Source of the DNA: Polytrichum commune | Lineage: Eukaryota; Streptophyta; Polytrichopsida; Polytrichales; Polytrichaceae | Reading direction: 5' to 3' | NCBI GenBank assembly: GCA_950295325.1 | Contig: OX485803.1 | Location: 69,331,554-69,395,553, forward strand | Length of the DNA stretch: 64,000 nt | Shown here: piece by piece, positions 1-9,228 of the stretch | How the letters are laid out: the number at the start of each line of letters is the position of its first letter | Position numbering within the stretch: the stretch's first letter is position 1 | Position numbers and translations under genes: made by a program | Notes under the pieces: generated by a model | Told to the model about the DNA's origin: nothing | Database searches by the model: none | The model's input: only the letters and a program-made list of their open reading frames with translations

Positions 1-599
1 GTGTTCGGTTGAAGGGAAGGTTTTGGGAGTGTTGGAGTAGACATGCTCTAGAAGGGTGATACCTGACATGCAGAACCATATCAAGAGAAGAAAGAAGAGA
101 GGGAAGTTGTATTTCAGTAGCACTAAGGCATTGAAAACGAGCAGAATGGGCAGAAAGAAGGTTGCGCCTGAAAGATACGAGACAACTGGAATTAACAAAG
201 TTTTAGATTTTGAAGACGTAAGGGAGAACGCAACATTGTCGACGGTAGAAGAATATGAAGGTCCGTCAACATCCCGGGGGCGAGGATTTTAATCTCGAGG
301 AACATCGAAAGATGTGGGAACACAGTCCAACCCTGCATCCAATCCCGCATCGGAGGAGCACAGTGCGGAGGACGAGCTTGAAGAGACGAGCTTGATGGAA
401 CCGGATGGTAAGTTTATGAAACATCTACATGATTATTGTGTTCGCCTCAGACTATGTGCCGCAGTGCTACAACAACTTCGTGAGAATGATCATTCGAGTA
501 GGGCAGACAAGATTTAGGGACTGCCACGGAGGAGGCGACGGCAATGGGTTTAAGGTTTTGGGTTTTGGTTGTTTAGGGTGTTTTCCACGTCTAAGTACC

Positions 600-915
600 A
601 TGTCTAAGTGAGGCTACTTGAAGGTGCCTGCAACGGCAGCCCCTTGGGGGTTTTTTTATTTTTAGGTTCAGTGCCCTGAAATATAGGTGTTATCTTCGAT
701 ATGGTGTAGGATGCATTTATTTTTCTGGATCTAAATACCACTGTGAGGCTGCACGAGGCTCTATTATGTTCGTGACATTTATCTTTTCAGTGAGGCTGCT
801 ATGTTGTGGGACTGCATGCAGGAGGTGCCTGCAACGATAGCCTCTTTGGGGATAATGTTTTTTAGATTTAGTCCCCTCAAATACAAGTGTTCTCTCCGAA
901 ATGGTCTAGAAGGTG
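600..915 (+). repeat. Two diverged direct copies, about 190 bp apart, in intron 1
   Basis: Blocks beginning near 609 and 793 share the order GAGGCT, GAAGGTGCCTGCAACG / GGAGGTGCCTGCAACG, a CCCTTGGGGG or CTCTTTGGGG run, and a TTTAGTCCCCTCAAAT-like segment. They lie inside the first intron of the decayed gene. No coding or terminal repeat signal is visible. Confidence 0.5.
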
Positions 916-970
916 TTTGGATTTAGATTTTAGGGTTGTGGGGTTGTGGGTTTAGGGGGAAGCCATGCAA

Positions 971-1690
971 TGCTTTCTTAAGCCATATCTTCTAGCTGTT
1001 TCTTTGGTTTGCTTTAATATTTTTAGACATTGTAGATATTTATGTAAGCTTTCCATAAAGTCTAGAACCTCTTCATTCGGCTTTGGGATGTAGAAGTTAT
1101 GGGCTCTGCAATGGAGGGTGGTCAACTGGGAGGTATGACGTTGACGGCATTAGATTTCTAACCCATATATTCTAGGCAGTGCTTTGGTTTGGATTGAAAT
1201 TCTAGGACATTGCAGATGCTAAAGTAGGCTTTCCAACGATGTAAAAACCTCCTCATTCAGAGTTGGCATGTCAAAGTTATGGACTCTGCAATACATGGTG
1301 GTGAGCTGGGAGGAATGCCGTTGACGGCACTAGGTTTCTAACCTATAATTTCTAGGCAGTGTTTTGGTTTGGATTGCAATTCTAGGACATTGCAGATGCT
1401 AAGGTAGGCTTTCTAACGATGTAAAGAACTCCTCATTCAGAGTTGGCATCTCAAAGTTATGGGCTCTGCAATACAGGGTGGTAGGCTGGGAGGCATGCCG
1501 TTGACGGCACTAGGTTTCTAACCCATAATTTCTAGGCAGTATTTTAGTTTGGTGTGAAATTTGGCAACATTATAGATGCTAAAATAGGCTTTCTAACGAT
1601 GTAAAGAGTTTATCATTCAGAATTGGTATGTGAAAGTTATGACCTTTGTAATAGAGGCTGGGCAGTTGGGAGGATATGCCGTTTGCATGA
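971..1690 (+). repeat. Four-unit tandem repeat, 180-bp period, in intron 1
   Basis: The phrase AACCCATAATTTCTAGGCAGT and its variants recur at 981, 1161, 1341 and 1521, exactly 180 bp apart. Each unit also repeats GACATTGCAGATGCTAA, TCATTCAGAGTTGGCAT and GGGAGGCATGCCGTTGACGGC. The first and last units are the most diverged. The array ends about 30 bp before the acceptor of exon 2. It is non-coding. Confidence 0.85.
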
Positions 1691-1722
1691 TATTGTACTT
1701 ATACGGCTTCTCTTTGATGCAG

Positions 1723-2272
1723 TCCGCCTTACGGATGCTGAGTTGAAGCTGAAGCTTCACGACCTCACCATTAAGGAGAGCGTTCCAACAGCTTCTCGGT
1801 TGGAGAAGCTAAAATGATAACCAAAACAGAAGGGTCGCCTTTTTATTCCCCTCTGGCGCATGATGCCTCTTCCGGTAGTGAGGCCTTCCCTCAAGAACGA
1901 TGTATCCCAGCTTGCAACATATTTTATGACCGATGGCTACATGGAGGGGAATGGATTCTTTTATGTTGCACTCGAGGACAACCATGGCCACACCAATGAT
2001 GTTACCCCGAGTGTGGTGGCGAAGTGATCACCGGAGTGGAAGGAGGTGAATGAGGAATTCGAGAAGAAACTTCTATCAGATAATGACTTGAAGGTTTTTT
2101 CTAATAAGATGTTCATGGTTTGGGATGGGAACCATCGGCTCCAAGCATGGATGCCCATCATTGAGCAGTTTCATACTCATAATATCAATTGGCATTTCTG
2201 TGTTAAGGGTGTAATTCTTAACCCAAAGGGAGACATACCCTCAGTGATAGCCGCTCTGCACGAAGTGAATTG
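1723..2272 (+). other. ParB-like nuclease/sulfiredoxin-type domain segment (decayed exon 2)
   Basis: This exon follows a clear acceptor (tttgatgcag) and ends at a TG|GTAAGA donor. From 1830 it reads as a globular domain leading to FMVWDGNHRLQAW, with the DGNHR motif at 2124-2138, then a WH..V..I segment near the end. DGxHR plus a following hydrophobic helix is the signature of ParB/sulfiredoxin-like domains, which in bacteria are often fused to amino-methyltransferases. The two adjacent stops at 1815 and 1818 and the TGA at 2025 lie in the same frame as the domain, so the block is broken but not shifted. The domain call rests on this motif and on the methyltransferase downstream; a profile search would settle it. 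Confidence 0.6.
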
Positions 2273-3339
2273 GTAAGATCCTCATCCTTGTTGTGAATGT
2301 TTGAAGTACTCATGAATGTTTAAATATGTGTAGCATTCTTATATACATTTTGGCGTTGCAGGAAGAATTAGAAATCTTACGTGATCACGAACCTAGTACA
2401 CAAGTTATTTCGCATCCAGAATCTTGCTCCACAACCGCTGTCGTACTTCGAGGGTTTGGTCTCTCCAACTATTTTGGAGGCTGCAATGAAGAAGTAGGCT
2501 GGAAAGAATCGCACTTGGTTCACCCTCACCGTTGAAGGTCTCAATGCGGTCCTTTATCAGGTAATGTCTAACTGAAATGTTATCGTGTCATTTCATTTTC
2601 AATGGGGAATTCATAAAACTCATATCATTAATTGTTTGAACTATAGCAAAAGATTGCGGAAGCTGCACATGTTGCTGAAGACAAGTACAAGATGAAAAAT
2701 CCAGATTCTAGCAATTGGACGGATCGTAATGCAGAGGAATGGGTTAGGAAGGCCGTGAAGAAGGTCGAGGATAAGCTTGTCGTTGAGCTCAGGAAGCATT
2801 TGTTTGTTGCGGATCCTAGGCTAACTCCTGCTTTTCTAGAGGAAAAAAAAACTCATTATGAAAAGTTCGATGAACCTGAGATGCTCCAAAAAAAGTTGTA
2901 TATGCTAGCTACTTCCGCAATGCCTCCCAGGATGATGGTGAAGTGGCTCCAAAGGTGGAACTCCTCTGCGGCAATTCGGAATGCGCATCGTTTTCCAAAG
3001 GCTAGCTTCGCCGACTCCAAGTTTTCGGACTGGCTCAATCGGGCAACATGGTGGGCGCAGGTTAGTATTCATCTCACATTTCATGTTGTCATTTGATTGA
3101 CCCTTAATGAGCTCATTTGATTGCAACCAATAATACAACATTTTTGTGTGCATGGCCTCAGATAGCAGTGGAGGCTGAGGAGCTCTTTTCAGGTGTTCTC
3201 ACTGACCTTGGGGAAATTATTGACTACAATCCCGATGGCGAAGATCCGATCTTGACGATCTTCGATTACGTCGAAGCGATGAGGTGTCAGCTTAGGGAGT
3301 TTGCCTTTTTCATTGAGTTGGGTGGAGATAACGGTGCTC

Positions 3340-4912
3340 TGTGAGCCCAAAATGGTGCCCACATGGGGTGATTAACTCTTCGAAACCAATTTTAGTTTGA
3401 CTTTGATGTGTTATGATAATTCACAAAACATAAAAAGAGTGAAGTGTGGTGTGGATTTAACTTTAGGCATTAGGTGGTGTTGTGTGATTAATTCAAGGTT
3501 GATTTCAATAAGAGGATGCCTTGATTATGTGAGTAGGGGGTAAGGTGAGGCAAGGTGAGCTCCGCGGGTTAAATGCCCACTTTTGGATCCACTTTGTTAG
3601 TTTAGGAAGAAGGAAGCTTGGTAGATGGGGATTAGTTCCTACTTTGGAGGAGAGGGTTAAAGGATTGTGATTGGGGGATGCTAATCCTCTCACCCTATCC
3701 TCACCTCTCTCTCTCCCTCTCTCCCTCCCTCTCTCCCTCTTTGCTACTTAAGGTGTTTTTTCTCTCATTTGCCTCTCTCTCCATCAAGCGCTCTCAAGGG
3801 AGCAAGTCCTTAAGAGCTTGAGCCACGTGTGTAGGTTATTAGTTTTAGTGAAGTTAATTAGTTAAGCCCTATCTCTCATTGTCTCTAAAGGGGGTGAGCT
3901 CTTAGAGCTTGAGACAAGGTGTGTGAAGTAAGTAGCTCTTAGAGTAGTTGTGTGTTAGATTAGTTTAGTTCATTAGTGGTGTAGGTTAGCTCATTTAGCC
4001 CAAAGTGCAAGGAAGAAGGAATTAGTGGATGTTTTGATTAGCACCTAAGGTTGTATCATTTAAGGGGGCAGCTAACTGACTTTGCTATCAACTGCAACTC
4101 TGCTGGCCGAAGCCCAACGGGGGCAGCTAGCTTACTTGGTTATCAACTACAATCTGCTGGCCGAAGCCCAACGGGGGCAGCTAGCTGACTTGGCTATCAA
4201 CTACAATCTGCTGGCCAAAGCCCAACTGGGCAGCTAGCTGACTTTGCTATCAACTGCAACTCTGCTGGCCGAAGCCCAACTGGGCAGCTAGCTGACTTGG
4301 CTATCAAATACAACTTTACTGGCCGAGGCCAACTGGGCAGCTAGCTAATTCTACTGGGCCGAGGCAAATCTTGGATTAAGCCCGGGCTAAGCCTTCTTAG
4401 GCCTTAACTTAACGAATCAATATATAGTAACCTTAGTTGCCTCACCACAATTTAACCTTGGACCACAATAGATTATTTTAGGATATCTTAGGCCTTAGGT
4501 AAGTATTGGATTCATTAGGCTAGGTAGGGCATGTGTGATTTTTAAGTGTATTGGTGCTTAAACCATTGAGAAAAGTGTTTTTCAACACTTGAACCTATTG
4601 GTCAAAATAAATCACTTGGATTACTAATGGAGAAGGTGGAGGACATCCGCGATGGCGAAACGAAGGAGAGGATAATCAAAGGCCAAAGGGGAATATCTTT
4701 GAGAGCTTGTGTTGCCAAGGCCGCCGGTTGGACCCTTGAGAAAGCCAATGCGGCTACAAGTCAAGAGGCTACCATTAATAAACAAAGTGATTCAAAATGA
4801 CATGAATGCCTTGGGATGTGAAGGGAGCATTTTCAATACACAAACAATACATGTGATTCTCAAAACCATCACCCGGACTAGGACGCTTAAGGGGGGTGGT
4901 TTTGGCCTCACA
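3340..4912. mobile_element. Solo LTR inserted in exon 5 of the methyltransferase-like gene
   Basis: The insert starts TGTGAGCCCAAAA and ends TTTTGGCCTCACA, a 13-bp terminal inverted repeat with one mismatch and TG..CA ends. It is flanked by the direct repeat TGCTC at 3335-3339 and 4913-4917. TG..CA ends with a 5-bp target duplication are typical of LTR retrotransposons, and no gag/pol lies inside, so a solo LTR formed by recombination is the simplest reading. Inside are a CT-rich tract (about 3695-3780) and a tandem repeat (4064-4370). Without the insert and one TGCTC copy, the host frame runs through continuously. Confidence 0.85.
4064..4370. repeat. Tandem repeat of about 60 bp inside the solo LTR, about five units
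   Basis: The unit runs GGGCAGCTAGCTGACTTGGC, TATCAACTACAA, TCTGCTGGCCGAAGCCCAAC. Spacing varies from about 55 to 65 bp because of small length changes (GGGGG versus GGG). The last unit is truncated at GGGCCGAGG. Confidence 0.8.
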
Positions 4913-5347
4913 TGCTCACAATAACAACCCCCCGGAGAAACAACATTTTTTTGTTCAGGCTGTCCGCAAGGTTCTTTACAGGTATTTTCGGTACGTTCTC
5001 CTACCGGCCATCTCTAAGGTACCACCTTTTTTTCCTAATTACCTGGATATCCAAAGTCCAGATTCCATGTTCACTCCTGCAATTCTAAAAACATGGGATC
5101 CAATTCACTTTCACCAATGCGGGTGGTATTTGGACTGCCCGTTGAAAAAACCTCCTCCCTTTGACATTGCACTGAGGGACTCAATCCAACCTCTCTTACC
5201 TTCTCCCGTTGCCTCAGTTCCAACCTCACAGTCTCCCACACCCCCGAAAGGTGGCTCCTCCAGAAGCAAAACGGCCACTAAAGGGAGTAGGCCTCGGGGA
5301 TCCAAGCGGAAGGTTGTTGAGTTGGTTGAGGAGCCAATGGATGAAGA

Positions 5348-6351
5348 CACTACAAGAAAAAACGGTTCCGTTCCAACAGAGTTCCAACAGAATTCTGTTG
5401 ATTCTACCTGTTGATTTGGAACTCTTGATTCGGAACAATTTTAACACATATCTCTTGATTTAGGCATTCGTTAAATGTCCAAGTTATACTAGTAAAAAAA
5501 AAGTAAATTAGTAATTCCGCTCCTCACATCCCGGGCCTACACACAAACTACCAAGGACCACCTTGCCTAGCCTAGAAATGAACTTAGCCACATACCTAAC
5601 CTAGGCTAGGCCCAAGCGTGAAGTCCAAGGGTATCGAACCTTGAACCTCTTGGCTATCACGAGGAGGCCTTAGCCACCAAGCCACCACTCATCACATGAT
5701 GTGGAATGAGTATGTAAGACATTTGTATAAAGAGGCCGTAAAATTTATAATTACATAGATTACATAATTACATAATTACATAATTACATAATTATAGTAA
5801 TTACAGAAATGATTAATTACTGTAATTACTGTAATTGTTTTATTACTATAATTAGTCATTCCTGTAAATATTTTAATTATTAATATCTGTAATTACTTTA
5901 ATTAGTATTTTCTGTAATTAGTAATTATTGTAATTACTTTAATGAGTAAGTACAATAATTAGAGTAATTGCTAATTAGTAATTAAAGCTACTATAAATAG
6001 AACAAAATTACAATAATTCACAATTTACTATAATTGTAAATTTAAGTAATTAAAATAATTAAATATTGCAAATTAATCAAACTATTTAATTATTGTAAAT
6101 TATAGGAATCATAGTAATTGATTACTTCAACATAATTAGTGTTATTTAAAAATTAAAAAACAATAATTAAAATTCCTCTGCTGAAATCAACAGATAAATG
6201 ATCTTCCTCTGTTGAAATCAACAGATAAATGTTCCCTCTGTTGATTTGTGTCGCACAATGGATCCATTTCAACATTGTTTTTCCCAAATCTGTTGAAATC
6301 AACAGAAATTAGTTGATTTTATGTTGATTCGGACTGCGATTTCTTGTAGTG
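5348..6351. mobile_element. Non-autonomous CACTA-type DNA transposon in exon 5
   Basis: The ends are CACTACAAGAAA and TTTCTTGTAGTG, the classic CACTA (En/Spm) terminus, flanked by a 3-bp duplication AGA at 5345-5347 and 6352-6354. The 1,004-bp interior encodes no transposase. It holds a subterminal CTGTTGAAATCAACAG motif repeated near the right end (6180-6310) and related words at the left end, an AT-rich TAATTAC-type repeat (about 5745-6130) and a SINE-like block (about 5490-5705). Leaving out the element and one AGA gives an uninterrupted host frame across the join. Confidence 0.9.
5490..5705 (-). mobile_element. Probable tRNA-derived SINE nested in the CACTA element
   Basis: Read on the minus strand, the block begins with a tRNA-like head: an A-box-like TGGCTAAGGCCT (5665-5676) and a B-box-like GGTTCGATACC (5630-5640), about 25 bp apart. 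The body continues to an end with a run of T (plus-strand A-run near 5493-5501). Internal pol III boxes followed by a body and a simple tail are SINE structure. A target duplication was not resolved, so this rests on the boxes. Confidence 0.5.
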
Positions 6352-6784
6352 AGATATTCGTGCAACAGGTAGTGATATCGGTGTTCCAGATGTTGAACTT
6401 GCAGAGCCTCTCAACTCTCATCCTCCACGTGCACCTGCTCCGAAGCGTATTCACCTCGAAGCTCCTAGTCAAGCCAAGACGATCAGGTTTGTCCCACCTG
6501 CGGTGAAGGCAATGTTGTCCTCCCAGGCGTGGACCTCCTCCTCTGCTTCTCCTCGGGTTCTCATACTCAATGACTCGTTCCACGGAATGTTGGATTATAA
6601 GGCAAAAAACAACAAATTCCCTTCCACGTACGATGACATGGTTGCTTTTCTGAGTGAGGTACATATCCAGCTTCATTCCCATTCAATTTAGCTAGCATGC
6701 CCCTAATCACCAATTAATTCTCTACTAAACGCTATGGTTGTTTTGAAACAAAGGTTGGAGCATCCAGGGAATTCTTCTTTTCAG

Positions 6785-7952
6785 GCAAGGTGGTGCAGAA
6801 GGGTGCGGTGGACCTCATTATTGCAGAGTATCCCGATGGTTTGCCTATCCCTGGCGTTTCCGAATTCCCAGGGCAAGTTCCAAATTGGAATAAGCAAGTT
6901 CCAAACTTCATCAAGTTCATCATTGGGTTTTGTCAAGGCTATCTTCATGACGACGGGGCTCTACTTCTATTTTATCCTGACAGCGTGCAAATCAAGAAGG
7001 AGGTCTTGAGCTTTCTCTACAACAACAATCTAGAGGTCAAGGAGGAATGGACCGTCGTTAATTCTCTCCACCTCACTCACCCTATGCATAACTCCAAGCG
7101 GGTCCGTAATTTTAACCATTTTCAACATATGTATGTGTATTTGTTGGGTTTTGTTAAGGCAGCCATATATTAGGGGCAGATGTTGTGGTTTCTGATATGT
7201 GCTTCGGCAGCATATGTATGTGAATGTGCCGAGTTAAGGGGAAGGCAGCCTTAGATTAGGGGCAAATATTGTGGTTTTTGATTTGAGGTTAGACTGTATA
7301 TTGATGTGAATCTGCTCTTCAAGTTCTTAGTCCTTCATGACTAGAATCACATTGCTAACAATTCGGGCATATGGTTGTTGTCCAGACTCTGAAATTCAAA
7401 GCGATTGTGCTGGTTCGGTCTTTCTCCACACCTTTGGTTAGGCAACCGAAGGAGTTTGTCATTTCTTCTAGTGACGAGTTTGAGGATGTTGACCTTGCAA
7501 GTGATGACGTTCTTTTCAACATTATCACCGTTGATATTGCACTCAAGCGCAAGGACGGTGACAAATTCTGGAGGGGCCCTAAAGAGAAGGCAATGTCCTT
7601 GCTTCAGCTTCTAATCAGTGGCCTTAGCCCTCCAAGGGGGATTATATGTGACCTCACTGCTGGAACTGGTATGAGTATTTTGTTCAACATTCTTATCTCT
7701 CAAGACTTAGGCAATTCAATCACATGCGACTAATTCATTTATTTCGGTCTTTGTAGGTGCCTCGATTCTTGCAGCATAATCTTCTAACAGGGCAATAGTG
7801 GCACTTGAGGGAGACAAGGAATTGTACGAAGAACTCCTGCAGCCACTTTAGGTCGCAGGGTCGGACTCTCAGGGGGTCGATCCAACCCACTTTGTAGACC
7901 TTGACGATGACGACGATACCCTCCCTCAACAGGGTGCAGTTAATCTATGTGA
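6785..7952 (+). other. N6/N4 amino-methyltransferase core (decayed exons 6-8)
   Basis: Exon 6 (6785-7101) has VDLIIAEYPDG at about 6808-6840 in the position of motif IV, followed by a long helix and a beta-strand (GALLLFYPDS). Exon 7 (7386-7668) has WRGPKEKAMSLLQLLI, like motif X of beta-class enzymes, and then CDLTAGTG, like the SAM-binding motif I (usual form DPFxGxGT). Exon 8 continues with ASILAA and VALEGD, matching motif III with its acidic ribose-binding residue. The order IV-X-I is that of class-beta enzymes such as CcrM and M.HinfI. Odd points: the catalytic [DNS]PP[YFW] motif reads EYPD here, and stops fall at 7777 and 7849. Expected role of an intact relative: methyl transfer to an exocyclic amino group of adenine or cytosine. 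Confidence 0.68.
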
Positions 7953-8262
7953 GTAAGTCTTTTGTCATTTTAAACTTATTTTTCGAATATGTTGCATTTA
8001 ATTTGAAGGATTTAAACAATCGTCATTTGTCCTTTGTTGGTGCAGTCTGATGGTTCAAGGCCGACGCTCACTAGACTACGGTTCACCTCCTAGTTCTAGC
8101 ATGCGACTTCCTTGTTATGCAGAGGATATGGCAGTAGCTTATGCCAATAACTCCTCCCCTAGTTCTAGTGCCTCTTCTAGTCCACGTCTGAGATACGATC
8201 CTAGAGTACTCAGATTCATAGATCAGAGTGCTTCGGAGAGTGAGGATGAGTTTATTCCCTGA

Positions 8263-9228
8263 CCTCCATTTTGTATTGGATTTTATTATTCTATGATATG
8301 TACTCCTTTGCATTTGAATCTAGTTTATTTAAGATGATGGCACATGATTATTAAATACGAGGCACCGTTTTTATTAAAACACCCAAATTGAAGATAATCA
8401 TTGTATAATCTGATGTCGTCCATTTAAACGAATTTAAATGCACGATCCAACTAAATACAAAGTTCAAGTAATCCACTTAGAGAGTGACACCACATTCATA
8501 GTTAAACATATTACAGTGTTAATGTAAACGAAGGGATTAATCTAATCGGATAGTTAAAGTAATTGCAACGTTATCATAATTCAGAATTTAACCTAATTAC
8601 TTCATTGATAGAATTGCAGATATAATGCAATAGCATTGTGATCTCTAGAATTAAATTCTTTCCATATATCAATTAAGTGTGGATTTTGATTAGTTTCAGT
8701 ACGTATTTCATCATGCGAGCTAGAGTACATGCCACAATATTAATATTTTAACTAAATCAACAACCTTTTAGGGTTATTCACCAGTTAAGTGGCCACCTCA
8801 AGAGGCCCCTATTCAAGGTTATTCTCTTTACTTTCGGATTATGACCATAGGCATTGTGTTTATTGAGGTGCCCTACCCTCTATATAGTTTTTTAATGTAT
8901 TCTGAAGTTACTATGTTTTCTGAATGTTAGTACACGTGATTGGATATTGTATTGATGACGTCATGCTCATGCAAGCCCTAATTTTGTATTTCATTAAAAT
9001 ATTTCTATGTTTCAAAAACCTATAAACGTTATGAATGGGAAAATGTTGGCCTATCTCCACGGTAATAGAGTACCTTAATCCTAAATTTTTCTAAAAATAG
9101 TTCAAATATATTCCCTAAATCCCGCGGATATAGGTGCATTTTTCCTCTCAATTCATGTCTCAAATTATGTTTTCCGCTCTCCGCTCTCTGCTCTCCGCTC
9201 TCCGCTCGCATACTAACTTTCCCCTGCA
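8263..9228. other. AT-rich spacer between the decayed gene and the gypsy element
   Basis: No coding block, RNA gene or terminal repeat was recognised. Just before the gag start lies a short run of CTCTCCGCTCTCCGCTC repeats (about 9175-9207). A 5' LTR and a tRNA-complementary primer-binding site would be expected here if the gypsy element were complete; neither is visible. Confidence 0.6.

Larger units (their letters stand above)
68..8262 (+). pseudogene. Decayed nine-exon gene: ParB-like domain plus class-beta amino-methyltransferase
   Basis: Seen: nine exon-like blocks with GT..AG borders at 68-407, 1723-2272, 2362-2560, 2647-3060, 3162-6653 (with two inserts), 6785-7101, 7386-7668, 7757-7952 and 8046-8262. 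Every junction keeps phase, and with the two transposons left out the blocks total 3,423 nt, a multiple of three. Eight stops interrupt the frame: 290, 1815, 1818, 2025, 2369, 2495, 7777 and 7849; I see no frameshift. Domains in order: lysine/arginine-rich N-terminus, ParB-like segment, helical middle region of unknown function, proline/serine linker with a basic stretch, methyltransferase core, Asp-rich stretch, serine/acidic tail ending at TGA 8260. Family knowledge: ParB/sulfiredoxin folds carry a DGxHR-type motif, and beta-class amino-MTases run motif IV, then X, then I. Inference: a nuclear gene derived from a DNA modification protein, now dead. The start at ATG 68 is uncertain because upstream exons could lie outside the window. 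The donor at 7102 (GTCCGT) is weak. Confidence 0.75.

Noticed and set aside
5628..5690. A functional tRNA gene on the minus strand
   Set aside because: Only A-box and B-box-like motifs are present; no complete cloverleaf could be drawn, so SINE head is the better reading.
8263..9228. 5' LTR of the gypsy element
   Set aside because: None of the landmarks of the 3' LTR occur here, and the decayed gene runs to 8262, leaving too little room for 1.7 kb.
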